Assembly: GCA_020847435.1 (NCBI GenBank)
Contig: JADLBX010000035.1
Coordinates: forward strand, 17,995 to 81,994
Direction: 5' to 3'
DNA from: Anaerolineales bacterium
GTDB lineage: Bacteria > Chloroflexota > Anaerolineae > Anaerolineales > Villigracilaceae
DNA: 64,000 nt
This document shows positions 40,812 to 50,031 of this stretch, one piece after another (the stretch's first letter is position 1; every line of letters begins with the position of its first letter). Both the position numbers and the translations under genes were made by a program. Under the pieces are notes generated by a model that was not told the DNA's origin, made no database searches, and was given only the letters and a program-made list of their open reading frames with translations.

Positions 40812-43289
40812 TCATTCGCTTTCTTCCTGCGTCTCTTCCTTGCTCTGCTTCTTCGGTCTTGGAGGCTCGATGACCGCGTCTTTACCCAGCGCAATTTCCA
40901 GCACATCGTCCATGTGTTTGACGGGGATGATCTTCAATTCGGATTTTGCCGTTTTTGGTAAGTCAACCAAATCTTTCATGTTCTTTTCTGGCAGGATCAC
41001 CGTTTTGAGTCCCGCGCGATGCGCGGCTAACACTTTCTCGCGCACGCCGCCGATCGGCAGGATGCGCCCGCGCAGAGTGATCTCGCCCGTCATGCCGACA
41101 TGTTTGAATACGGGTCGCCCCGTCAACGCGGAGATGACCGCGGTCGCCATCGTGATTCCCGCCGAAGGTCCGTCTTTGGGGATCGCGCCTTCGGGCATGT
41201 GCACGTGGATGTCCATGCGCTCGAACACTTCCAAATCAATTTTCAACTCCGCCGCACGCGACTTGATGTACGTCAACGCGGCTTGACCCGACTCCTGCAT
41301 CACCTCGCCCATCTGCCCAGTCATTTGCAATCCGCCTTTACCTTCGAGAACCGCAACCTCCACAGGCATGATCTCGCCGCCATTCTCCGTCCACGCGAGA
41401 CTTGTCACAACGCCGACCTCGTCCGAGCGTTCGGCTTCGGTCTGGAACACCTGTTGCGGACCGAGATACTTCTCGATCGATTCGGCTTTGACGACCGACT
41501 CAAACTTCTTCCCCTCCGCTTTCATCCGCGCTACCTTGCGGCAGATCTTTCCGATCTCGCGCTCCAAATTGCGGACTCCCGCTTCGTACGTGTACTCGCG
41601 GATGATCTTCCGCACCGCATCGGGCTCGAACGTCAGGCTGAGTTCCTCCACCCCATTCTCCTCCACCTGACGCGGGATGAGATAACGGTTCGCAATTTCG
41701 AGTTTCTCTTCTTCGATGTAGCCTGGGAACTCGATCACTTCCATGCGGTCGAGCAGGGGCGAGGGAATACTTCCGAGGGAATTCGCCGTCGTCACGAACA
41801 TCACCTTCGACAAGTCAAACGGCAATTCGAGGTAATGATCGCTGAATGTGTTGTTCTGTTCGGGGTCCAGCACTTCGAGCATCGCTGAGGCGGGATCGCC
41901 ACGGAAATCGGAATACAACTTGTCAATCTCATCCAGCATGAACAGCGGATTTGAAGTTCCCGCTCGTTTCATCGTCTGGATAATCCGTCCAGGCAGCGCG
42001 CCGATGTACGTGCGGCGATGACCGCGTATCTCGGCTTCGTCGCGCACGCCGCCGAGCGAGACGCGCACAAACTTTCTTCCGAGCGATTCGGCAATCGAGC
42101 GTCCAAGCGAAGTTTTGCCAACTCCAGGCGGACCGACGAAGCACAAAATCGGCTGTCGTTCCTTCTTCGGCTTCAACGAACGGACGGCGATGTATTCCAA
42201 AATCCGTTCTTTGGGTTTTTTCAGCCCGTAGTGATCGCGTTCCAAAATCTTCGCCGCGTTCTTCACGTCGAGGTTATCAGGCGAAAAATTCGACCACGGC
42301 AGTTCGAGAATCCAGTCAATGTACGTGCGGATGATTCCCACTTCGGGCGCCATCGGCGGCATTTGGTTGAGGCGTTCGAGTTCCTTCAACGCAACCATCT
42401 TCGCCTCGTCGGGAAGATTCGCCGCTTCGAGTCGTTTCTTCAAATCGTTCGCGTCACGCGTGAAAATGTCGCCTTCGCCCAGTTCGTTTTGAATCTGCCG
42501 CATCTGCTCGCGCAAATAAAACTCGCGTTGGCTTTTATCCACCTCACTCTGCACCTTCGAGTGGATTTCGTCTTCGAGTTCCAGCACGTCCACTTCTTGC
42601 GCCAAAATTTTGTTCAACGCCTGCAAACGTCCGCGCACGTCAAGCAACATCAACAAACTTTGCTTCGCTTCATAATTCAACGACAGCGACGTGGCGAGCA
42701 TATCCGCCAGCCAGCCTGGCTCCGAGATGTTCATCGCAAACAAGTGCGCCTCTTCGGGAATCGAACGGTCCAACTCCACACAGCGATCGAAGAGGTCCAG
42801 CGCCGAACGCATGAGCGCGCTCGTTTGGCGGTCGGCAGTTTGAGGTTCCGAAATGACGCGGGCTCGCACTTTCAAATACGGCACACTGCGGACGAAGTCC
42901 ACGATCTCGACGCGGCGGCGTCCCTGCACGAGCGCGGAGTGCGAGCCGTCTGGCATCGCCAACAAACGCCCCACCGCCATCTCCACGCCGATGGGCAGAA
43001 AATCCTGCGCGCCAGGGTTTTCAACATCCGCGTCGCTCTGCGTCAGTCCGATCACGGTCTGACCTTTGCGCTGCGCCTCCTCCACCGCGAGCAGCGACGA
43101 CTCGCGCCCGATAAAAATCGGCGAGACCATGCGCGGGAACACGACGAGATCGCGCAACGGCAACACCGCGGCTTCGATCATGCCGTCGGCGTCTGGCTCG
43201 CGGTTCGCGATGCGATACAACTCCTCCGTGCGCTGCGAAAGAGTCAGATCAAAATTTTCTTCTTCGGTCCAATCTTTGGGGTGAGACAT
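40812..43289 (-). CDS. lon: ATP-dependent Lon protease
   Basis: A cytoplasmic AAA+ protease of 825 aa. It has an N-terminal LON domain (AAVLPLRDLVVFPRMVSPIF), Walker A (CFVGPPGVGKTSLGRSIAE), arginine-finger region, and a C-terminal S16 protease domain with the Ser-Lys dyad (KDGPSAGITMATAVISAL, Ser nucleophile). The start MSHPKDW at 43289 is preferred to a Met seven codons upstream, which lies at the edge of the palindromic gap. The C-terminal tail is highly charged (PRPKKQSKEETQEESE). It degrades misfolded and short-lived proteins. Confidence 0.95.
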   Translation of the reverse strand: MSHPKDWTEEENFDLTLSQRTEELYRIANREPDADGMIEAAVLPLRDLVVFPRMVSPIFIGRESSLLAVEEAQRKGQTVIGLTQSDADVENPGAQDFLPIGVEMAVGRLLAMPDGSHSALVQGRRRVEIVDFVRSVPYLKVRARVISEPQTADRQTSALMRSALDLFDRCVELDRSIPEEAHLFAMNISEPGWLADMLATSLSLNYEAKQSLLMLLDVRGRLQALNKILAQEVDVLELEDEIHSKVQSEVDKSQREFYLREQMRQIQNELGEGDIFTRDANDLKKRLEAANLPDEAKMVALKELERLNQMPPMAPEVGIIRTYIDWILELPWSNFSPDNLDVKNAAKILERDHYGLKKPKERILEYIAVRSLKPKKERQPILCFVGPPGVGKTSLGRSIAESLGRKFVRVSLGGVRDEAEIRGHRRTYIGALPGRIIQTMKRAGTSNPLFMLDEIDKLYSDFRGDPASAMLEVLDPEQNNTFSDHYLELPFDLSKVMFVTTANSLGSIPSPLLDRMEVIEFPGYIEEEKLEIANRYLIPRQVEENGVEELSLTFEPDAVRKIIREYTYEAGVRNLEREIGKICRKVARMKAEGKKFESVVKAESIEKYLGPQQVFQTEAERSDEVGVVTSLAWTENGGEIMPVEVAVLEGKGGLQMTGQMGEVMQESGQAALTYIKSRAAELKIDLEVFERMDIHVHMPEGAIPKDGPSAGITMATAVISALTGRPVFKHVGMTGEITLRGRILPIGGVREKVLAAHRAGLKTVILPEKNMKDLVDLPKTAKSELKIIPVKHMDDVLEIALGKDAVIEPPRPKKQSKEETQEESE

Positions 43290-43300
43290 TTTCCAATCCT

Positions 43301-43360
43301 GTAGGGGCACAGCGAGTCGAACAGAGCCTCTGACGATCTCTCGTTCCGCTGTGCCCCTAC
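43301..43360. repeat. Palindromic repeat GTAGGGGCACAGCG / CGCTGTGCCCCTAC overlapping the folC stop
   Basis: 14-bp arms at 43301-43314 and 43347-43360. The right arm supplies the final TAG of folC (43357-43359 on the minus strand). It may act as a hairpin between folC and lon. Confidence 0.7.
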
Positions 43361-44712
43361 GCGTTTAATTTATTCCAAGCCGCCATCACTTCCGCCGTGA
43401 CGAACATGCTCCCAGCGGATAAGACAATGCTACCATCTTTTGCGGATAACTCCAACGCCCGCGCCAACGCGGACTCAACGGGAGTCGCCGCTTCGGACTC
43501 AATTTCAGCCTGCCGCGCCAACTCGACGATTCGCGCCTCCTCCAGCGCCCGCGGATGGTCGGCGCGCGTGACAATGAGCCGCTTGATTTTCGGTTTCATC
43601 TCCTCGAACATGCCAGGGATATTCTTATCCTCCGACGCGCCGAAGATGAGGTAAACCATCTTGCCAGGAAAATATTCTTCGAGCGTCTCGCGCAGTTTGG
43701 CAAACGAATCCTGATTGTGAGCCGAATCAAATATCACAGGCGGATTCCGCCGCGCAATTTCAAACCGTCCGCGCCAACGCGTTTGAGCGAATCCTTTTTG
43801 AATCGCTTCATCTGAAATTTCCAGCCCGCTGACTTTGAGCGCGGCGTACGCGGTCGCGGCGTTTTCGAGTTGGTGGGAACCGAGGAGAGGGATGGTCAGA
43901 TCAAGAGAATGAGATATTTTGGAAAGTGGAAAGTGGGGAGTGGAAGAAGGAAAGATGAAAGAGGAAAGACGGAGCAATTGACCGTCGAGGGATGAAGCGA
44001 GCGGTTCAATTTTTATGTGCTCATCCACCAGAATCATTTTTGAATCCACCAGTTTGGCTACGCGCTGGATTACTTCGAGCGCTTCAGGCTTTTGAGTGGA
44101 TGAAACCACAGGCGAGCCGCGCTTGATGATCCCCGCCTTCTCCCCCGCGATCTTCGCCAACGTGTCGCCAAGCACTGCCATGTGATCGTACGACAGCGAT
44201 GTGATAACCGATACCCTCGGCGTGACGATGTTCGTCGCGTCCAGCCGCCCGCCCAAACCGACCTCGATCACCGCCGCGTTGCATCCCTGCTTGGCAAAAG
44301 CGAGAAACCCAAGCGCGGTTGTGATTTCAAATGTAGTGAGTTTGGGAATCTTCGCGACCGCTGGCTTGATCTCCTCCACCAACTCAACCAGCAACTCGCG
44401 GGTGATCGGCTCACCATTGACTTGTATCCGTTCGCAAAAATCCAGCAAGTGCGGCGAAGTGTACAGCCCAACTTTGAATCCCGCCGCTTGCAAAGCCGAC
44501 GCGCACAACGCGCATACCGAGCCTTTGCCCTTCGTCCCAGCGACATGAATAATCGGATACGCGTTTTGCGGATTCCCCAACTCCTCCATCAATGCAAACA
44601 TGCGGTCAAGATTGAACTCCGCCTTGGCAAGTTCGGAGGAATGTTTCAGGCTATAATCCACGAACGAGTAGAGATAATCGAGGGCTTTGTTGTATTGGGC
44701 TTCAATGTCCAT
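43357..44712 (-). CDS. folC: Dihydrofolate / folylpolyglutamate synthase
   Basis: A bifunctional folate enzyme of 451 aa. It has the ATP loop IHVAGTKGKGSVCALCASAL, the Mur-ligase-type Mg region (AVIEVGLGGRLDATN), SYDHMAVLGDTLAKIAGEKA and HNQDSFAKLRETLEEYFPGK. It adds glutamate to dihydropteroate and folates. The ATG at 44712 lies 7 nt after a TACAAT box. An in-frame low-complexity insert (nt 43921-43972, peptide SSFIFPSSTPHFPLSKIS) sits before the conserved IPLLGSHQLENAATAYAAL, likely in a surface loop. The stop codon lies in a palindromic repeat. Confidence 0.92.
   Translation of the reverse strand: MDIEAQYNKALDYLYSFVDYSLKHSSELAKAEFNLDRMFALMEELGNPQNAYPIIHVAGTKGKGSVCALCASALQAAGFKVGLYTSPHLLDFCERIQVNGEPITRELLVELVEEIKPAVAKIPKLTTFEITTALGFLAFAKQGCNAAVIEVGLGGRLDATNIVTPRVSVITSLSYDHMAVLGDTLAKIAGEKAGIIKRGSPVVSSTQKPEALEVIQRVAKLVDSKMILVDEHIKIEPLASSLDGQLLRLSSFIFPSSTPHFPLSKISHSLDLTIPLLGSHQLENAATAYAALKVSGLEISDEAIQKGFAQTRWRGRFEIARRNPPVIFDSAHNQDSFAKLRETLEEYFPGKMVYLIFGASEDKNIPGMFEEMKPKIKRLIVTRADHPRALEEARIVELARQAEIESEAATPVESALARALELSAKDGSIVLSAGSMFVTAEVMAAWNKLNA
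43921..43972. repeat. AG-rich repeat word inserted in frame in folC
   Basis: GGAAAGTGGAAAGTGGGG followed by GGAAGAAGGAAAGATGAAAG units. Its first 17 nt match 9031-9047 exactly. The reading frame is kept. Confidence 0.55.
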
Positions 44713-44719
44713 GCGCGGG

Positions 44720-44725
44720 ATTGTA
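44720..44725 (-). promoter_or_regulatory. -10 box (TACAAT) of folC
   Basis: TACAAT on the minus strand, 7 nt, then ATG at 44712; no ribosome site. Predicted leaderless. Confidence 0.45.
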
Positions 44726-44806
44726 AGGCGGAATCTGCAATTCGTAAATCACAAACACGATAAATACCATCCTATATCTCCTGTAACTTTTTAACTCATT
44801 TGCAAC

Positions 44807-44835
44807 TTGACTCTCGTCTTTAAAAGTTGTAAAGT
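44807..44835 (+). promoter_or_regulatory. Promoter TTGACT-17-TAAAGT of the beta-helix/PxKF gene
   Basis: TTGACT at 44807-44812 and TAAAGT at 44830-44835 with a 17-nt spacer. The predicted +1 near 44842 is about 283 nt upstream of the start codon. Confidence 0.6.
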
Positions 44836-44841
44836 CTTTTT

Positions 44842-45124
44842 AATTCTTTTCCGCGCAAGTTTCCATCATGGAACAGAGGCGGGAAATTCATCCAGCGGAG
44901 GCGACGACCCAAGGACCAGTTTGGTCGCTCAACCTTTCAACGCAGACCTCATCGAAAAAAAGAAGGGAAAGTCCTTGGTGAGCCAATAGCGAAACCGGCC
45001 GTTGTGCCGGTTTTTAATTTGTACCGGAAGGAGGTTAGGAGAAGTCAATCCACATCCATGACCGCACATGTGCATTTACGCACCGTCTTACAAATCCGTC
45101 CAGCATGAAAAAGGGAGTAGACAA
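44842..45124 (+). promoter_or_regulatory. Long 5' leader with internal terminator (possible attenuator or riboswitch)
   Basis: About 150 nt of leader precede a terminator hairpin (44992-45015). A further 110 nt, holding AAGGAGG at 45028-45034, precede the gene at 45125. Complementary segments are visible (for example GCGACGACC with GGTCGC, about 44903-44930). The arrangement suggests regulated read-through. I compared it from memory with c-di-GMP-I, c-di-AMP, cobalamin and TPP riboswitches and saw no match. Confidence 0.4.
44992..45015 (+). terminator. Terminator inside the leader of the beta-helix/PxKF gene
   Basis: AAACCGGC pairs with GCCGGTTT around a 6-nt loop; the T-run continues to 45015. 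Confidence 0.7.
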
Positions 45125-48100
45125 ATGAAAACGTTTAGATTCGTATCGTTGATCCTGGCTTTGGCGCTCGTACTCTCCGCGCAGAGCGCCCTGGCAGACA
45201 GCGCGGCGATCGCCTTCGAAAGCCCCGCCTACACAACCGGCACGGTCCATCTTCAAGACGGCTGGAACAGCGCCGGCGCGGCTGGCTCCGGGTGTGCGGT
45301 TTACGACCATGCTGTCGCAGCCAACACCTACGGGTATGGTTCGTTTGGAGGGCAAAGCCTGCGGATATCGAACGCCGTGACCAGCGGATGCTTCGGCGAT
45401 CAAACTTTCTCAAAACCGCTAACAGATGAAGCCGGTGAAACGGCGGCATACGTTGACGTTCCGAGCGGCACGCGTCAGGCATATTTTACGGCTCAGTGGG
45501 ACTTCGCCTCGACCGTTCCCGGTTCGGAGCAAGCGGGGCTTTCAATCGTGGCTAGCCCCGACCGCGGGGATGGCGGCCGAATGAGCTGGGTACAAATGAA
45601 AGATACCCCGACCGGTCTGGAAGTCAACTTTTATGACTATCAAGATGCCGCGCCCTATGGAAGCGTATCCACTCCGACCGACGGGTATGGACCAGAGGAC
45701 GATTTTATCCTCACCAATCTTGCCAGCGGACTCGACCGAACAATCCCTCACACAATTCGGATCGAAATGGAATTGATCAATGGGCCGCTCAACGATGTGG
45801 TGCGGATTTACGTTGACGGCTTGCTCAAACACACCGGAACCAGTTGGGAGGATTACTTCCGCTGGATGCAGGGTCCAGGCGGACCCGAGCAGACAGCCCC
45901 GGTCCACGAAAGCCGCGTGATCCGTTCGATCCTCTTCCGCACCGGCGGAACGGCAGTTCCCGCCACAGCCGGTTACGGTTTCTTGATTGACAACCTGTCG
46001 CTCTATTCGGGACCGGTGCCGGTTGCTCAGTGCACCTCGGTCTGCTATGTAGACGATGCCACCGGCAATAACGCTAATGGCGGCACGAGCCTCGCAGACG
46101 CCAAGAAGACCATCCAAGCCGCCGTCAATCAAGTGGATGTTGGCGGAACGGTCTATGTCAACGATGGGTCTTACAACGAAAGCCCGAACATCACCAAGTC
46201 GCTTTCCTTATTGAGCCTCAACGGACGCGATGTGACCAACATCAACCTGCAAAACGGTTCCACTTACCTGGGCGGTTTGACAATTGACGCGCCAACCGTC
46301 ACAGTGGATGGGTTCACGATCACAGGCTACGACGCGGTCGGAAGCGGGCTGGCTAGTTCGAATATCGTTGTGACGACCTTACCGGACAACGTGCTGATCG
46401 CGAACAACCGCATCAAAGTTGGGCAGATCGGCTCCGGTAGTAACGGCGACGATGGCATGGGACTGATCACGTATTACGACACCAGCGGCGATGTGGACAG
46501 CCTGACAGTGACCGGCAACCTCTTCCAACCGGTGAGCGCGGATGCCTTCCGCGCGTTCTACATCAACCCCGGCGTGGATCAATTCACCTTCAACCAAAAC
46601 CAGATCACCGGCAAATTCACCGGGCGGGCGATCACACAAGCAAAAGACGGTTTGGTGGAGGAAAACACGGTCACCGGCGTGGGCGCGCCCGGCAGCCGCT
46701 CGCGCGGCATCGGCACGTGGGGCTATCCCGACCCGACCGTTTATGGCAGTACAACCTTCCGCAACAACACCATCACCGGGACCAACATCGCCATCGCAAT
46801 TTACGAAACCGAAAATGTGACCGTGGAGAACAACTTCTTCTCCGACAACGGCGTTGCGGTTTGGACGGGTCCCTCTGTGCCGCTTGCCTATGACGCAACC
46901 ACGATCCACATCAACGGCAACAGCATCCTCAACAGCGACACCTACGGCGTCGAGCGCGACGCTTCGCTTTCGGACCTTTTGGATGCCTCCGCCAACTGGT
47001 GGGGAGTCAACACCCCGGCGGGTGTCGCCGCGGAAGCGAACGCAGGCGTAGACTTTACCCCGTGGCTCAATAGCGGCACAGACACAAGCGCCAGCCCCGG
47101 ATTCCAAGGTGACTTCTCATACCTGCATGTGGACGACGATAGCCCTCAAACCGGAACCGTTGGACGCGTGCAAGAGGGAGTTAATCTCGTCACCGCCAGC
47201 ACGGTCCATGTAGTTGCAGGAACGTATGTGGAACAAGTGGCGATCGCCAAATCGCTGACCATCTTCGGCGATGGCGCGCCCTCGACCTTCATCGTCGCGC
47301 CAGCCAGCATCCCAATCGCGTCTGACCCGAACTCGACCATCGTCAAGATCGCGGGCGCCGGCGTCAGCGTAGACTTCAGCGGATTCACGGTGAAGGGACC
47401 CGGTCCAAGCGGATGCGGAAGCATCAACGCTGGCATCTTCATCCGTGACGACGCCTATGCCAACATCCACGATAACCACATTTTGGACATCCGTGATAAC
47501 CCCTTCAGCGGATGCCAGAACGGCGTAGCGATCCAGGTTGGCCGTGCGGCGCTCAGCACGAGCGGCACAGCCGATATTACCAACAACGTCATCTCCGGTT
47601 ACCAGAAGAACGGGGTGACAGTGAGCCATGTCGGTTCGTCTGCCACGATTGACGGCAACACCATTACCGGCGCGGGCGCGACGACCATCATCGCCCAAAA
47701 CGGGGTGCAGGTCAGCGGCGGCGCGACGGCTGAGATCAACGACAACGCGATTGCCAACCATTCCTATTCGCCCGGCTCCTACACCTCCACCGGCATGTTA
47801 ATCTACGGCTCCGATGCGAACACCAACGGAAACGTCTTGAGCGAAAACCAATCCGGGATCTACCATCTCGAAGGCTCCGGCGTGCATCAGGCGAACATCC
47901 TGACCGTCACCACCGCAGGCACCGGCTCGCCCTATCTCTACGGGTTCGTCGTTGACGCCCCGCCGCCGGGCTTGAACCCCGCGCCGTTCGAAGATGCAAG
48001 CATGGCGTTGAAGACTCTTGCAACAACCTTCTCCACTCTCTTATCCTCCGCCGTGCAGGATGTGGACCTGTTGAACAACGAATTGACCGGCGACGGCTCC

Positions 48101-49141
48101 AGCGCCAGTTACGGCATCGGCGCGTACGCCGGCTACGGCGTATTGGATATTGACCTGACCGTGTTGAACAACAAGGTCGTCAACTTCGGAACCGGGTTGG
48201 ACATCTTCCAATGCAGCGGAGGCAGTTGTACGACTAGCGTATTCACCAACCTCGTCGTCAACCTGAACAGCATCACCGGCAACACGGATTACGGCTTGCT
48301 CAATACCGATGCAATCCCGGTCGACGCCGAGTTGAACTGGTGGAACAGCGCCTCAGGTCCTGTGCCAGTGGGAAGTGGGGATGAAGCGAGCGGCGACGTG
48401 GACTACACTCCATGGCTGTGCGATGGCACAGATACCTCCCCCAACACCGGCTTCCAGCCGATCGTTAAGACCGACTGCGGCGCTCCGGTCGTCTCGCACG
48501 TGTATCCGACCCCCTATGTCGTTTACTTCAACGGCTGGATCTGGGTCAACGCAACCGCCGACGATAGCGCCACGGGCAATTCCAATATCACCGGGGCAGA
48601 GTTCAATTTGAACAACGCCGGCTGGCAACCCATGCTCGCTTCCGATGGAACCTTCGACGAGCCGCAAGAACTGGTGAAAGGTTTATTCCAAGCCACAACC
48701 CCCGGCTACAACGAGGTTTGTGTCCGTGCCACCGACGCGGCTGGCAACCTCAGCGCCCCGGCGTGCACCCACTTCACCGCCAAATACAAGTTCTCCGGCT
48801 TCCACAACCCTGTGGACATGGGTAATTGGGTCAACCTTGCAAAAGCGGGGAAGACCGTGCCGATTAAATTCAAGTTGACGGACGCGAACGGCGCCCCGGT
48901 CAGCAACCCCGCTAGCTTCGTCGGTGTGGTCGAAACTAATGTAAGTTGCAACGCGTACAAAAACAAGCCGACCGATACGATCGAATTCTATTCAACGAGT
49001 ACCGGCTTGCAATATCTGGGCAACGGAAACTGGCAATATAACTGGCAGGTCCCCAACAGTTACAAGAACGCCTGCCTCGCCATTCGGCTCCAATTCAACG
49101 ACGGCACGCTCACCGCGGAGGCAAAATTCAAAATCAAGTGA
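45125..49141 (+). CDS. Large secreted right-handed beta-helix protein with PxKF domain
   Basis: A secreted protein of 1338 aa. A signal peptide (RFVSLILALALVLSAQSALA) is followed by a jelly-roll-like region (about 25-320). Next comes a domain opened by CYVDDATGNNANGGTSLADA and KKTIQAAVNQVDVGGTVYV, typical of parallel beta-helix/NosD proteins. Many repeats of the type VTVENNFFSDNGVAVWTG and DITNNVISGYQKNGVTVSH run to about residue 1130. The C-terminus has a PxKF-type domain (KAGKTVPIKFKLTDANGAP). No anchor or sorting signal is seen. It may be an adhesin or polysaccharide-degrading surface protein; function is not proven. The ATG at 45125 follows GGGAG. It is preceded by a long regulated-looking leader. 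Confidence 0.8.
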   Translation: MKTFRFVSLILALALVLSAQSALADSAAIAFESPAYTTGTVHLQDGWNSAGAAGSGCAVYDHAVAANTYGYGSFGGQSLRISNAVTSGCFGDQTFSKPLTDEAGETAAYVDVPSGTRQAYFTAQWDFASTVPGSEQAGLSIVASPDRGDGGRMSWVQMKDTPTGLEVNFYDYQDAAPYGSVSTPTDGYGPEDDFILTNLASGLDRTIPHTIRIEMELINGPLNDVVRIYVDGLLKHTGTSWEDYFRWMQGPGGPEQTAPVHESRVIRSILFRTGGTAVPATAGYGFLIDNLSLYSGPVPVAQCTSVCYVDDATGNNANGGTSLADAKKTIQAAVNQVDVGGTVYVNDGSYNESPNITKSLSLLSLNGRDVTNINLQNGSTYLGGLTIDAPTVTVDGFTITGYDAVGSGLASSNIVVTTLPDNVLIANNRIKVGQIGSGSNGDDGMGLITYYDTSGDVDSLTVTGNLFQPVSADAFRAFYINPGVDQFTFNQNQITGKFTGRAITQAKDGLVEENTVTGVGAPGSRSRGIGTWGYPDPTVYGSTTFRNNTITGTNIAIAIYETENVTVENNFFSDNGVAVWTGPSVPLAYDATTIHINGNSILNSDTYGVERDASLSDLLDASANWWGVNTPAGVAAEANAGVDFTPWLNSGTDTSASPGFQGDFSYLHVDDDSPQTGTVGRVQEGVNLVTASTVHVVAGTYVEQVAIAKSLTIFGDGAPSTFIVAPASIPIASDPNSTIVKIAGAGVSVDFSGFTVKGPGPSGCGSINAGIFIRDDAYANIHDNHILDIRDNPFSGCQNGVAIQVGRAALSTSGTADITNNVISGYQKNGVTVSHVGSSATIDGNTITGAGATTIIAQNGVQVSGGATAEINDNAIANHSYSPGSYTSTGMLIYGSDANTNGNVLSENQSGIYHLEGSGVHQANILTVTTAGTGSPYLYGFVVDAPPPGLNPAPFEDASMALKTLATTFSTLLSSAVQDVDLLNNELTGDGSSASYGIGAYAGYGVLDIDLTVLNNKVVNFGTGLDIFQCSGGSCTTSVFTNLVVNLNSITGNTDYGLLNTDAIPVDAELNWWNSASGPVPVGSGDEASGDVDYTPWLCDGTDTSPNTGFQPIVKTDCGAPVVSHVYPTPYVVYFNGWIWVNATADDSATGNSNITGAEFNLNNAGWQPMLASDGTFDEPQELVKGLFQATTPGYNEVCVRATDAAGNLSAPACTHFTAKYKFSGFHNPVDMGNWVNLAKAGKTVPIKFKLTDANGAPVSNPASFVGVVETNVSCNAYKNKPTDTIEFYSTSTGLQYLGNGNWQYNWQVPNSYKNACLAIRLQFNDGTLTAEAKFKIK

Positions 49142-49170
49142 CGCGTTAATTCACAACCATTCAACAAAAA

Positions 49171-49203
49171 ACTCACCCCGAATTATGCGCGATCGGGGTG
49201 AGT
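49171..49203. terminator. Bidirectional terminator between convergent genes
   Basis: ACTCACCCCGA pairs with TCGGGGTGAGT, flanked by an A-run on the left and Ts on the right. It serves the PxKF gene (+) and the pseudouridine synthase gene (-). Confidence 0.8.
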
Positions 49204-49215
49204 TTCGCGCCTCTC

Positions 49216-49863
49216 TCAAAACTCTAACAACTTCAACGCGGCGGCCAAATCCCGCGGATACTCCGCCTCGAATGTGAGCCGCGCCTGAGTCATCGGATGC
49301 GTGAACGTCAACGATCGCGCGTGCAGGGCGGGACGCGCAATGACTTTCGATTCGGGCGCGCCATACAGGACATCTCCCACGAGCGGATGCCCCAACGCCG
49401 CCGCGTGGACTCGCACTTGATGCGTTCGTCCCGTCTTCGGCGCCGCTTCAACCCACGAGTGAGCCTGCCCGCGCCCTAGGATGCCGAATCGCGTCTCCGA
49501 CGGTTTCCCGTTTCTGTCGTCCACGACCGTCCGATGCTTGTGTCCCACATTCACGCGTAATGGACGCTTCGTAATTTTCTCATCCCATTTCGGAATCCCC
49601 TCAACGATGGCATGATAAATCTTTTCCGCCTCGTGATTTTCAAATTGCAGACTAAACGCCCGATGCGACTCAGCATCCCGCGCAAAGACCATCACCCCGC
49701 TCGTGATTTTATCCAAGCGATGAACGACAAAGATTTTGCCAAATTCCTCCTCCAGCATCTTCACCAAATACGGCGCGTCTTTGTCCCACCCGTCAGGCAG
49801 GACGGGAATCCCTGCGGGTTTGTCGAGGATGAGGAGATGTTGATCTTGAAAAATAATATTCAT
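49216..49863 (-). CDS. RluA family pseudouridine synthase
   Basis: An RNA-modifying enzyme of 215 aa. It has the RluA motif with catalytic Asp (VVHRLDKITSGVMVFARD), LLILDKPAGIPVLPDGWD and PKTGRTHQVRVHAAALGHPL. There is no S4 domain, and the protein is shorter than RluD, so it is closer to RluA/TruC types; the target uridine is unknown. No ribosome site is obvious before the ATG. Confidence 0.9.
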   Translation of the reverse strand: MNIIFQDQHLLILDKPAGIPVLPDGWDKDAPYLVKMLEEEFGKIFVVHRLDKITSGVMVFARDAESHRAFSLQFENHEAEKIYHAIVEGIPKWDEKITKRPLRVNVGHKHRTVVDDRNGKPSETRFGILGRGQAHSWVEAAPKTGRTHQVRVHAAALGHPLVGDVLYGAPESKVIARPALHARSLTFTHPMTQARLTFEAEYPRDLAAALKLLEF

Positions 49864-49873
49864 AATTTGTGGA

Positions 49874-49890
49874 GCGGGATGGTATCCCGC
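49874..49890. repeat. Small palindrome GCGGGAT-GGT-ATCCCGC
   Basis: 7-bp arms with a 3-nt centre, just upstream of the pseudouridine synthase gene. The remainder of 49864-50031 shows nothing else recognised except a -10 box. Confidence 0.45.
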
Positions 49891-50021
49891 CTCTTGCGCA
49901 ATTTTACTATCTCGCGGATGTTGTGCGTCGAATCGCCTTGCCCGCCCGACGATGAACCGTCGGGCTATTCCTACAAACCCCGCTTAAGCGGACTGATTCT
50001 GAGGATGCGTTCGTCCGCATG

Positions 50022-50027
50022 TATAAT
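50022..50027 (+). promoter_or_regulatory. -10 box (TATAAT) of the P-loop kinase gene
   Basis: TATAAT, only 4 nt, then ATG at 50032. If +1 lies 7 nt downstream, translation may start at the next in-frame ATG (50053) instead. Confidence 0.4.
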
Positions 50028-50031
50028 TTTC

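Noticed and set aside
42018..43304. Long open frame opposite lon (428 codons)
   Set aside because: Antisense to a clear Lon protease; its Arg/His-rich translation is a by-product of GC-rich codons.
44842..45015. Known riboswitch (c-di-GMP, c-di-AMP, cobalamin, TPP) before the PxKF gene
   Set aside because: None of the conserved core words of these classes could be matched by eye; left as an unassigned leader.
45058..45108. A 16-codon leader peptide before the PxKF gene
   Set aside because: The nearest ribosome site is too far upstream and nothing in the peptide suggests attenuation control.
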